NCBI RefSeq assembly: GCF_029067145.1
Contig: NZ_JAIEFA010000003.1
Coordinates: 1 to 10,308 of the forward strand
DNA from: Helicobacter sp.
Lineage (GTDB): Bacteria > Campylobacterota > Campylobacteria > Campylobacterales > Helicobacteraceae
DNA: 10,308 nucleotides
Reading direction: 5' to 3'
Part shown: positions 1 through 5,269 of the stretch, piece by piece
How positions within the stretch are numbered: position 1 is the first letter of the stretch
Layout: every line of letters begins with the position of its first letter
Made by a program: the position numbers and the translations under genes
Notes under the pieces: model-generated
Databases searched by the model: none
Told to the model about the DNA's origin: nothing
What the model saw: only the letters and a program-made list of their open reading frames with translations

Positions 1-206
1 TAAAACTTAAAAGTGGTTTTGGGTGGGCGGGAAGAATATCACTTTTGGAGCTTTAAAATGCGAGTTTTAAAGTATAAAAAGGTGGTTGTAAGGCTCAAAG
101 TTTGGAAGTTAAAAATCACTTTCAAACTAGAGCTATAAAACTACTTTTTCCACTCCTTTTATGGAGTGGTTAGTAGTATTATAACACAAAAATTAAAGGA
201 GTAGCT
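1..206. promoter_or_regulatory. Early control region upstream of the ner-like gene
   Basis: No ORF is visible on either strand. Three inverted repeats follow one another. CTTTAAAA (51-58) pairs with TTTTAAAG (65-72). GTTTGGAAG (100-108) pairs with CTTTCAAAC (119-127) with one mismatch. A bulged dyad has outer arms ACTACT (140-145) and AGTAGT (172-177) and inner arms CCACTCC (150-156) and GGAGTGG (163-169). The last dyad runs into a TATTAT box at 177-182. In Mu, the same place (between repressor c and ner) holds the early operators and the transpositional enhancer bound by the MuA N-terminus, so that role is inferred here. A leftward repressor gene would lie outside the window. G runs at 15-31 are locally G-rich for this genome. 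Confidence 0.5.
177..206 (+). promoter_or_regulatory. Candidate early promoter -10 box and ribosome site for the ner-like gene
   Basis: TATTAT at 177-182 is a reasonable -10 box. No convincing -35 is visible, which is usual in epsilonproteobacteria. It overlaps the 3' arm of the 140-177 dyad, so a protein bound there would block it. A ribosome site AAAGGAG (195-201) sits five bases before GTG at 207, which decides the GTG start. Confidence 0.4.
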
Positions 207-422
207 GTGCAAAGTAAAAAAATACGAAAAGATTTTACTTGTCTCACTCAACAAATGAATAAAAGAGGTATTAAGCTACGCACTTGGGCTAAAGCAAAAG
301 GACTTAAAGAAAAAGACTATTTTCTCTTATTGGATATGTCCAATGGTAAAAATAAGGGTGCAAGAGGTAGGTCTAAAGAATTAAGAGAGCTACTAGAAAA
401 AGAGGGATTCAAGGTTGCGTAA
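207..422 (+). CDS. Ner/BcepMu gp16-like small DNA-binding regulator
   Basis: A 71-residue basic protein starting at GTG with ribosome site AAAGGAG five bases upstream. Residues about 20-65 carry the pattern of the BcepMu gp16 family of phage-associated helix-turn-helix proteins: a KLRTWAKAKGL helix, then a conserved NGKNKGARGRSKEL segment and a closing helix. In Mu-like phages the first gene rightward of the control region encodes Ner, a Cro-like repressor of early and repressor transcription. Position and predicted DNA binding suggest the same role, acting on the upstream dyads. Its stop codon overlaps the next start (TAATG at 420-424), so the two are probably translationally coupled. The family call is from motif recall without an alignment; being a DNA-binding protein is more secure than being Ner itself. 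Confidence 0.65.
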   Translation: MQSKKIRKDFTCLTQQMNKRGIKLRTWAKAKGLKEKDYFLLLDMSNGKNKGARGRSKELRELLEKEGFKVA

Positions 423-577
423 TGGAAAAAAGAATAGCAGGTTTTGTAGTTGTTTATTTAAATGAATTTGGGGAAGATGATGTCATCTTTTGCGATAGCT
501 TGGAAGAAGCGCAAAAATGCTCTGAAGAGATAGAAGAACAAGGTTATCCAACTAAAATATTTAAAGAAGTGGTGTAA
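422..577 (+). CDS. Small hypothetical phage protein (51 aa)
   Basis: ATG at 422 overlaps the stop of the preceding gene (TAATG) and the frame runs to TAA at 575-577, one base before the muA start. The product begins MEKRIAGFVVVYLNEFGEDD and is strongly acidic in its second half (many Glu and Asp). A hydrophobic beta-strand-like segment occupies residues 5-13 and a predicted helix about residues 26-40; there are two Cys and no membrane segment. Tight packing between the ner-like gene and muA and the lack of spacer bases argue that it is a real gene in the early operon. I do not recognise its family. It could be a small modulator of its neighbours, but nothing in the sequence shows this. Confidence 0.6.
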   Translation: MEKRIAGFVVVYLNEFGEDDVIFCDSLEEAQKCSEEIEEQGYPTKIFKEVV

Positions 578-578
578 A

Positions 579-2864
579 ATGGGACAATGGATAAGTAGTA
601 AAGAGTTTGCGAAATCTTTAGGTATAACTGATAGAGCTGTTAGAAAACAAGCGCAAACTAAAAAAATTTTAAAGTTTAATACGAAATATTTTTCATATAC
701 TTATATTAAAGGTGTTGGTGGTTATGCAGGCAAAATTCTCCAAATTTGGAATACCCCTTTATCCCAAGAACAAGTAGAAGCCATAGAAAAAGGTTATCCT
801 GTGAAATATGTGCTAGAGGAGATGGGTGAGGTGGCACAACCTAATGTTATGGAATCTAAGGATTCTAAAACATTGGATTGTAAAGGAAACAACAATGAAA
901 AAACTTCTCAAAACATTCAAGGAAAAACTCTACACACTAGAGGGATTGATTGTGCTAGCAAGCATTATTGTGGGACTGCTAGCAGCAGCAATTCCACTCT
1001 TTATAGGAATGATTTATCTACTTGTGAGATAGCGGAATCCTCTGTATGTAAGAGTATAGATTGCCACGAAACACTGCGTGTTTCTCGCAATGACGAAGGG
1101 ACAAAACACAATGACGCAACCACTTGGCACAACCTCACTCCTTCTCAAAAAGCCCAAGCTAAACAAAGAGAGAAAATCCTATTAGATTATGAAAGTGCAA
1201 AGAGTGCAGGAATCAAGGTAGCACACTTTATAGAGCTTAAAAACAAAGAGGATTCTACCTTAAATCTCACACAAGGAAAGCTTTTTGATTGGCAAAGAAA
1301 GTATAAAGCACAAGGCTTAAGCGCATTAAGCGATAAAAGAGGTGTTGCAAAGACAGGCACAACTTCACTTCCAAAATGGGCGCAAGAGGAAGTTGTAAAG
1401 ATGTGGCGTGTAATGGGTAGTGGATATTTGAATCGTATGCAGTTATGGAGAGAATTGCACATTATTGCACATACTTATGTGGTGGGATATTCTTACAAAA
1501 AGTTTCTAAAGCGCGAGATTGAGCCTTTGTTTTCATTTAATACAATGAATCGCTTCTTGGATTCCTACTTCAAAGCAAATTCTTTAGAATACACGCTTAT
1601 TACCTATGGAGCAGACAAGACAGATTCTTATAAAGAACCTTCCTACGGAATGCAAAGGGATTTATACACGCTTCCTAATCAATTATGGCAGATAGATAGC
1701 TCTCCTCTTGACGCCATTGTCTTAGATAGAGATGGCAAACAAATCCGCCCAAGTATTCTCTCTGTTATTGATGTGCATAGCGGCAGAAGTGTAGCTTATC
1801 TTAGTGAGACTTCCGATTCTAATGCAGTCGTTAGACTAATGTGGAAAGCCTTTGAAAGTATGGGCAAACCAGAGGCTATTCAATTTGATAATGGAAAAGA
1901 CTATCTAAGCAAACAAGTGCAAGGGCTTGTAGATGGATTAGGCATTAGATTTGTGCGAAGCGCAGCCTACAAGGGTAAAGCAAAGGCAGTAGTGGAGAGG
2001 AGATTCCGAACCATTCAAGGGAGCTACATTACCGCACTTAGTAGCTATATTGGTAGAAATGTCAGTGAGAGAAGCGCAATAGAATTTCAAACACCTAAGA
2101 GAGAGCGCAAGAGTAAAGACGCATTAGGCAATCCAATCAAAACCCAACAAAAACACATTGTAACCTTTGAAGCTGCACAATTCTTGCTAGATGAGGCGGT
2201 GGAATATTGGAATATTGATAGGGTTTCACGCAAGTGGAGCAAGGCACAAGGTAAAAGCCCAATGGATTTATGGAGTGAGGCAAACTTCCAAAAAATCAAT
2301 GTGGATTATACGCAATTTCTACTCTATGCAGAGGAAGGCAAGGCAAGAGTTATGGGTAAAAATTGCATAGAAATGCGTCCTTACTCTTATGTGCCAACAC
2401 AATACATTGAAGCAGGAACTAAGGTGCTCGTGCGTGTCAATATCAATGCTTCCAATGAAGCCTTTATTTTTAGTGAAAAAGGTGAGTTTATCTGCAAGGC
2501 TTATGATAGGAAAGCAAATCCTCTCACACAAGAGCAGCTTAAAACAATTAGTAAAGAATATAAAAGCGCAATTAAGCGCATAAGAGACTTGCAAAAAGAC
2601 GCAACGCATTCCGAGTTTATCCGCAGAAATGCAAGATTAGAAGCGGAGAGCTTGAAGCAAAAAGAAAGAGAAGCGTTGCGTAATGGTGTGGAAAACCTTG
2701 TGGATTCTAAAGCACAAAAATCCCTTAAAACACAAGTCAAAGAGGCAATCTTAAATAGACAAATAGAGAAAAATGCAGAGGATAATTGGGAATTGCCAAT
2801 GGATACAAACAACAATGCAGAAAGGATAGATGATTGGGATATTTTGCAAAAACTAGCACTTTAA
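579..2864 (+). CDS. A: Mu-type DDE transposase A (MuA)
   Basis: 761 residues; it catalyses strand cleavage and transfer at phage ends. Residues 1-80 form the Mu-type N-terminal winged helix-turn-helix (EFAKSLGITDRAVRKQ) that in Mu binds the enhancer. Residues about 184-260 match the end-binding domain (LFDWQRKYKAQGLSAL, then DKRGV). The RNase H-like core has the expected acidic triad: D373 in WQIDSSP, D437 in QFDNGKDY and E473 in VVERRF, a 35-residue D-E spacing. Residues about 575-640 fit the beta-barrel domain, and the charged helical tail 650-761 would contact MuB. MuA of Mu is 663 residues. The surplus is explained by residues about 100-180, rich in Cys, Ser, Thr and His and unlike the rest. 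That stretch coincides with a second ORF (895-1032) and a palindromic repeat (1058-1095). The start directly follows the upstream stop. Confidence 0.95.
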   Translation: MGQWISSKEFAKSLGITDRAVRKQAQTKKILKFNTKYFSYTYIKGVGGYAGKILQIWNTPLSQEQVEAIEKGYPVKYVLEEMGEVAQPNVMESKDSKTLDCKGNNNEKTSQNIQGKTLHTRGIDCASKHYCGTASSSNSTLYRNDLSTCEIAESSVCKSIDCHETLRVSRNDEGTKHNDATTWHNLTPSQKAQAKQREKILLDYESAKSAGIKVAHFIELKNKEDSTLNLTQGKLFDWQRKYKAQGLSALSDKRGVAKTGTTSLPKWAQEEVVKMWRVMGSGYLNRMQLWRELHIIAHTYVVGYSYKKFLKREIEPLFSFNTMNRFLDSYFKANSLEYTLITYGADKTDSYKEPSYGMQRDLYTLPNQLWQIDSSPLDAIVLDRDGKQIRPSILSVIDVHSGRSVAYLSETSDSNAVVRLMWKAFESMGKPEAIQFDNGKDYLSKQVQGLVDGLGIRFVRSAAYKGKAKAVVERRFRTIQGSYITALSSYIGRNVSERSAIEFQTPKRERKSKDALGNPIKTQQKHIVTFEAAQFLLDEAVEYWNIDRVSRKWSKAQGKSPMDLWSEANFQKINVDYTQFLLYAEEGKARVMGKNCIEMRPYSYVPTQYIEAGTKVLVRVNINASNEAFIFSEKGEFICKAYDRKANPLTQEQLKTISKEYKSAIKRIRDLQKDATHSEFIRRNARLEAESLKQKEREALRNGVENLVDSKAQKSLKTQVKEAILNRQIEKNAEDNWELPMDTNNNAERIDDWDILQKLAL
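895..1032 (+). CDS. Nested small membrane-peptide ORF inside muA (45 aa)
   Basis: In a different frame from the transposase. The ATG at 895 is preceded by AAAGGA (882-887) with a seven-base spacer, matching the best ribosome sites in the window. The peptide has a basic amphipathic start (MKKLLKTFKEKLYTLEG), a hydrophobic segment of about 25 residues (LIVLASIIVGLLAAAIPLFI and onward) and ends LLVR before TAG. One transmembrane helix with the basic end inside is predicted. The transposase frame over the same bases reads as odd Cys/Ser/Thr-rich sequence, as if this frame were the one originally selected. It may be a gene captured by insertion into muA, or a true overlapping gene such as a small holin-like or toxin-like peptide; function is unknown. 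The frame is open back to 826, but the ribosome site supports 895. Confidence 0.5.
   Translation: MKKLLKTFKEKLYTLEGLIVLASIIVGLLAAAIPLFIGMIYLLVR
1058..1095. repeat. Palindromic repeat element within muA, in frame
   Basis: ATTGC (1060-1064) pairs with GCAAT (1087-1091), and GAAACAC (1068-1074) pairs with GTGTTTC (1078-1084) around a TGC loop, leaving a small internal loop. The pattern ATTGCCACGAA...TCTCGCAATGACG matches a dispersed palindromic (REP-like) sequence that I recall from intergenic regions of many bacteria. Here it is read through in frame as transposase residues about 160-172 (IDCHETLRVSRND). CAATGACG recurs as a direct repeat at 1088-1095 and 1109-1116. Copy number in the host genome cannot be seen from this window. 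Confidence 0.6.
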
Positions 2865-2912
2865 AGGTCTTTTAAAGGGTTTTTAAAACTTTTTAAAAGG
2901 CTTTTAAAGCCT
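2860..2912. repeat. Helically phased TTTAAA array between muA and muB
   Basis: Five TTTAAA palindromes start at 2860, 2871, 2882, 2892 and 2903, spaced 11, 11, 10 and 11 bases, about one per DNA helical turn. The first contains the muA stop codon. The last lies in AGGCTTT-T-AAAGCCT (2898-2912), which can also form a hairpin. Such phasing suggests intrinsic curvature or cooperative protein binding along one face of the DNA. Confidence 0.55.
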
Positions 2913-2921
2913 AAACCCAAA

Positions 2922-2940
2922 CAAGCAAGAAACTTGCTTG
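2922..2940 (+). promoter_or_regulatory. Hairpin in the muB leader
   Basis: CAAGCAAG (2922-2929) and CTTGCTTG (2933-2940) form a perfect 8-bp stem with a three-base AAA loop, ending four bases before the muB ribosome site AAAGGA (2944-2949). No T run follows, so an ordinary intrinsic terminator is unlikely. It could modulate muB translation or stabilise the mRNA end. Confidence 0.5.
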
Positions 2941-2955
2941 AGTAAAGGAAATTTA

Positions 2956-3885
2956 ATGAGAGAACAAATTATAGCATATCTAAAAGAGCAAAGAGAAAAA
3001 GATGCAAATTTTTCTCAAAGCAAATTAGAGTTGAAGCTTGGAATCAGAAAGACTTACCTTAGTCAATATCTTAACAATCCAGACTTCAAATATGCCGCAG
3101 GCGTGGAGGAGAAGTTTGCAATTTTTCTTAAAGAAGTCGCGGAGAAAGCACAGGTTAAAAGCAAGATTCAAGGCTTAAACAACTTAGATTTTATAGAAAC
3201 AAGTGATGTGAAACGCATCTTTTCAAGATTGCTTCTTGCAAGTATGCAAGGAGATAGAATCTCTGTGATTTTAGGCGCAAGTGGCACAGGCAAAACAAGA
3301 ATCGCAAAAGAGTATTGCAAGAGCCATTTAGAAGCAATCTTTATAGAGGCAACGCCTGATATGAATGCCAAAGACATTCTAAAAAAGCTTTGTGAGGAGC
3401 TAAATCTAGGAGAGTTTAAAAGCAATCATAGCGGAATCTTAAAGGTGTCAAATGAGCTTAAGAAATGTGGAAAATATATCATCGTAGATGAGGCAGAACA
3501 CTTAAAGTGGAGAGTATTAGAAACCCTAAGACGCATTATGGACTTCTCCAAACAACCACTCATCTTAGTAGGCACACATTGGCTTGCAGATTCTCTAAGC
3601 AGTGGCAGACTTGGAAGCAAAAGAGAGCAAGAGTTAGCACAACTAAGGAATCGCTGCTTAGGGAGATATGAATTAAAGGGTTTGCAAAAAGAGGAATACA
3701 TTGAGATTTGCAAAGTAAGTGGAATCCCAACCAATTGTGCTTGGAAACTATGGGAGCTAGGCTGTGGAAACTTTAGACAAAGTGAGGGAGTGCTAAGGCT
3801 CACCCTTGCGAGAGTTTCTCTAAGTGGCAAAGAAAGTGCGACTTTAGAGGATTTAGAATCCACTAAGGCAATGATGTATCTATGA
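2956..3885 (+). CDS. B: Mu-type transposition target ATPase (MuB)
   Basis: 309 residues from ATG 2956, very close to MuB of Mu (312). MuB is an AAA+ ATPase that coats target DNA, delivers it to the MuA transpososome and gives target immunity. Residues 1-60 form the cI-like N-terminal helix-turn-helix (SQSKLELKLGIRKTYLSQYL). Walker A is GASGTGKT at 107-114 and Walker B is IIVDEAEHL at 175-183. A sensor-1-like LILVGT is at 202-207, with arginine-finger candidates near 231-237 (LRNRCLGR). A small C-terminal helical domain follows. A TTG at 2938 would add six residues but lies within the leader hairpin; the AAAGGA six bases before ATG 2956 fits better. The stop overlaps an ATG (ATGA at 3882-3885) of a short downstream reading frame. 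Confidence 0.93.
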   Translation: MREQIIAYLKEQREKDANFSQSKLELKLGIRKTYLSQYLNNPDFKYAAGVEEKFAIFLKEVAEKAQVKSKIQGLNNLDFIETSDVKRIFSRLLLASMQGDRISVILGASGTGKTRIAKEYCKSHLEAIFIEATPDMNAKDILKKLCEELNLGEFKSNHSGILKVSNELKKCGKYIIVDEAEHLKWRVLETLRRIMDFSKQPLILVGTHWLADSLSSGRLGSKREQELAQLRNRCLGRYELKGLQKEEYIEICKVSGIPTNCAWKLWELGCGNFRQSEGVLRLTLARVSLSGKESATLEDLESTKAMMYL

Positions 3886-3941
3886 ATTGTGTTATCGCTT
3901 CGGCTTTTAAACGATTCCACAAAACAAGTGATTTGGGATAG
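3882..3941 (+). other. Short ORF overlapping the muB stop, ending in amber
   Basis: ATGA couples the muB stop to a 19-codon frame (MNCVIASAFKRFHKTSDLG) that ends in TAG at 3939-3941. The next sense codon (CAA) and the ATG of the sigma-region-4-like ORF at 3945 are in the same frame. Without the amber the two would make one protein of about 81 residues translationally coupled to muB. It is either a coupling leader peptide or the 5' part of an interrupted gene. Confidence 0.35.
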
Positions 3942-3944
3942 CAA

Positions 3945-4127
3945 ATGACTTTTAGAGAGATTGGGAGGGAACTTGGGATAAGTGTGCAACGCGTTCATAA
4001 AATCTATAAGTGTGCGCTTAAGAAACTCTCCCACCCACGCAATAAGGATAAATGGCGAAAAATCCTAGAGACAATCGCTGAAATGGAAAAAGAAAAAGCC
4101 AAAAGTGATTCCAATACTTTAGATTAA
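3945..4127 (+). CDS. Small sigma-region-4-like helix-turn-helix protein (60 aa)
   Basis: Residues 1-31 (MTFREIGRELGISVQRVHKI, then YKCALKKLSHP) form a classic sigma-70 region-4-type helix-turn-helix: a TFREIG helix, a turn at LGIS and a recognition helix VQRVHKIYKCALKKL. The rest is a charged helical tail (KWRKILETIAEMEKEKAK). It is far too short to be a sigma factor, so it is probably a phage DNA-binding accessory or regulator. The ribosome site is poor. Translation may instead come from upstream coupling through the in-frame 3882 ORF, separated only by a TAG codon. It is followed by a 184-base structured leader with no gene. The domain call is from the visible pattern; the target is unknown. 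Confidence 0.6.
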   Translation: MTFREIGRELGISVQRVHKIYKCALKKLSHPRNKDKWRKILETIAEMEKEKAKSDSNTLD

Positions 4128-4143
4128 AAAGAAGTCTAAAGTC

Positions 4144-4193
4144 TTGGGGACACAAACCCAAAAAAGTTGTGAATAAAGTTTAAAAATTCACAA
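4144..4193 (+). promoter_or_regulatory. Two hairpins preceding structured element copy 1
   Basis: TTGGG (4144-4148) can pair with CCCAA (4157-4161) around an eight-base loop, and TTGTGAA (4167-4173) with TTCACAA (4187-4193) around thirteen bases. They lie between the sigma-like gene and the long hairpin at 4201. The second pair could equally be a DNA operator dyad. Confidence 0.4.
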
Positions 4194-4200
4194 ATATTAC

Positions 4201-4296
4201 GCCTAAACTTTAAGAAATATCTTAGGCAAGTAGGAAACCTGAAACTTAACAAGCAGTTTCTTCCTAATTGCCACGATATTTTCTTGAAGTTTAGGC
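4201..4296 (+). ncRNA. Structured leader RNA element, copy 1
   Basis: This 96-base segment folds end to end. GCCTAAACTT (4201-4210) pairs with AAGTTTAGGC (4287-4296). A T-G wobble continues into AAGAAA (4212-4217) with TTTCTT (4280-4285), then TATC (4218-4221) with GATA (4275-4278). After an internal loop, GGCAA (4225-4229) pairs with TTGCC (4268-4272). A G-A mismatch precedes TAGGAA (4231-4236) with TTCCTA (4261-4266). A one-sided bulge ACCT (4237-4240) precedes the apical stem GAAACT/AGTTTC (4241-4246, 4255-4260) with an eight-base loop. About 38 pairs in all. It ends four bases before ribosome site AAAGGAG (4301-4307) of the ORF at 4312. Copy 2 at 5270-5371 shares the core and differs in the stems. 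It is probably a cis-acting leader or processed RNA. I know of no named family that matches. Confidence 0.7.
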
Positions 4297-4311
4297 TTAC
4301 AAAGGAGAGCA

Positions 4312-4431
4312 ATGCAAAACCAAATGATTGCAGGAAAGAAATGTGATTACTCTAAGCGTTTCTTTTATGTCAAAGGAGAATATATCTACTCTAAAAGCAC
4401 GCATAGAATCGTAGATATAAGGAAACGCTAA
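4312..4431 (+). CDS. Very small basic hypothetical protein (39 aa)
   Basis: ATG at 4312 with a strong ribosome site AAAGGAG at 4301-4307, directly after the long structured leader element. The product starts MQNQMIAGKKCDYSKRFFYV and is basic and aromatic (several Tyr and Phe), ending DIRKR. Alternating polar and hydrophobic residues suggest a small beta-hairpin. Its TAA overlaps the ATG of the next ORF (TAATG at 4429-4433), a coupling seen repeatedly in this operon, which supports it being translated. No family is recognised. If the leader element is regulatory, this is the gene it controls most directly. Confidence 0.55.
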   Translation: MQNQMIAGKKCDYSKRFFYVKGEYIYSKSTHRIVDIRKR

Positions 4432-4538
4432 TGAGCCTAAGAATCATTAAAAAGGCAAAGGTAAAAATAGCGGTGGCTACAAGATATGGATTTGTAGCTT
4501 GGGATTATCAATTTAAAATTTGGTTAAAAGGAGAATAA
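4431..4538 (+). CDS. Very small hypothetical protein (35 aa)
   Basis: ATG overlaps the preceding stop (TAATG). The frame encodes MSLRIIKKAKVKIAVATRYG followed by FVAWDYQFKIWLKGE and ends in TAA immediately before the gam start at 4539. It is basic, with two Trp and beta-strand-like alternation. The muA-proximal 51-residue ORF has the same chaining by one-base overlap. The ribosome site for gam (AAAAGGAG at 4526-4533) lies inside its last codons. Function is unknown. It is supported by gap-free packing and coding-like composition rather than by homology. Confidence 0.5.
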   Translation: MSLRIIKKAKVKIAVATRYGFVAWDYQFKIWLKGE

Positions 4539-5024
4539 ATGGAAATTCAAAACTATGAAAATGTAAATGCAGCACTAAAGAGAATCGCAGAACTTAGTGT
4601 AGGGATTGAAAGAATCAATGGAGAAGTTACACTAGAGTGTAACAGAATCAAGGAATCAAGAAGTAGCGAAATTGAAAAGCTCTCCAATGAAAAAAAGTAT
4701 TTGGAGCAGTGTATTACAAGCTTTTGTGAGGAGAATAAAGCAGACTTTGCAGAAAAAAGAAGCAAGGATTTTACCTTTGGCACGATTGGTTATCGCCTTG
4801 TGAAGTCTGTCTCACTTCCTAGAGTAAGAGAAAAGATAGACAAACTCCTCTTAGCACTTAAAAGTTATGGTTGCTCTGATTGCATTAAGTATGAAGAGAG
4901 TATTGACAAAGACGCAGTGTGTGAGCTAGAGGATTCTACCTTAGTCAAGCTAGGGCTTAAAAGAGTAGTCAAAGATAACTTTAGAATCGTGCCTAAGATT
5001 GAAAGCTTGGAGAATGCACAATGA
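4539..5024 (+). CDS. gam: Mu Gam-like host-nuclease inhibitor
   Basis: 161 residues. In Mu, Gam is a Ku-like protein that binds double-stranded DNA ends and protects them from host exonucleases such as RecBCD/AddAB. Residues about 1-70 form a long charged helix typical of the family's coiled coil (ALKRIAELSVGIERINGEVT, then ESRSSEIEKLSNEKKYLEQC). The conserved core follows: ENKADFAEKRSKDFTFGTIG and YRLVKSVSLPR, where the FGTIGYR segment is characteristic, then helices and a closing LKRVVKDNFRIVPK strand. Length is close to Mu Gam (174). The ribosome site AAAAGGAG sits five bases upstream of the ATG. Its stop overlaps the next ATG (ATGA at 5021). A role in protecting phage DNA ends during transposition fits a Mu-like phage. 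Confidence 0.85.
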   Translation: MEIQNYENVNAALKRIAELSVGIERINGEVTLECNRIKESRSSEIEKLSNEKKYLEQCITSFCEENKADFAEKRSKDFTFGTIGYRLVKSVSLPRVREKIDKLLLALKSYGCSDCIKYEESIDKDAVCELEDSTLVKLGLKRVVKDNFRIVPKIESLENAQ

Positions 5025-5212
5025 AACTAAAGGCATTATCCCTTGCTTTAGCACAAACGCTTTTGCCTACTTTCTCTAAAGAGCAAACACAAACCAAGAG
5101 AGGCAATCCCACAACAAGAAGCCAAACAAGCACGATTAGCAAAAATAAGAGAAAAAGACGCACGAAGCATAAAAAGGCAATCAAGAAACAAAAAGCAAAA
5201 GGCAAGAAATAA
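5021..5212 (+). CDS. Basic small hypothetical protein (63 aa)
   Basis: ATG overlaps the gam stop (ATGA). The N-terminus (MKLKALSLALAQTLLPTFSK) is mildly hydrophobic and amphipathic. The C-terminal half is almost entirely Lys, Arg, Gln and Thr (KNKRKRRTKHKKAIKKQKAK), which would bind nucleic acid non-specifically. The alternative frame over 5085-5235 also gives plausible protein-like sequence (EAKQARLAKIREKDARSIKR) but has no start codon after its own upstream TAG near 5049. A frameshifted or frameshift-translated gene therefore cannot be excluded. No family is recognised. It lies just before the second structured leader. Confidence 0.4.
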   Translation: MKLKALSLALAQTLLPTFSKEQTQTKRGNPTTRSQTSTISKNKRKRRTKHKKAIKKQKAKGKK

Positions 5213-5227
5213 TCTTGCCTTACCTTG

Positions 5228-5269
5228 CAAGAAGTCTTTACTTTAAGACTTCTTGGAGGGTAATCCCTC
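5228..5269 (+). promoter_or_regulatory. Two abutting hairpins before structured element copy 2
   Basis: CAAGAAGTCTT (5228-5238) and AAGACTTCTTG (5245-5255) form a perfect 11-bp stem with a six-base loop. GAGGG (5256-5260) and CCCTC (5265-5269) form a 5-bp stem with a TAAT tetraloop, with no base between the two hairpins. The next stem begins at 5270. The first could act as a terminator, but no T run follows it. The contiguity looks like one folded RNA. Confidence 0.6.

Noticed and set aside
15..31. G-quadruplex near the left edge
   Set aside because: Only three GGG runs and one GG run, so at best a two-tetrad structure; mentioned as local G-richness only.
826..894. Upstream extension of the nested ORF to an ATG at 826
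   Set aside because: No ribosome site precedes 826, while ATG 895 has AAAGGA with ideal spacing; only the shorter form is kept.
2938..2955. TTG start for muB adding six residues
   Set aside because: It sits inside the leader hairpin and lacks a ribosome site; ATG 2956 has AAAGGA six bases upstream.
3426..4034. Long open frame on the minus strand opposite muB
   Set aside because: It lies antisense to a well-supported ATPase gene with intact Walker motifs, and its product is low-quality Ser/Leu/Phe/Pro-rich sequence typical of an antisense shadow.
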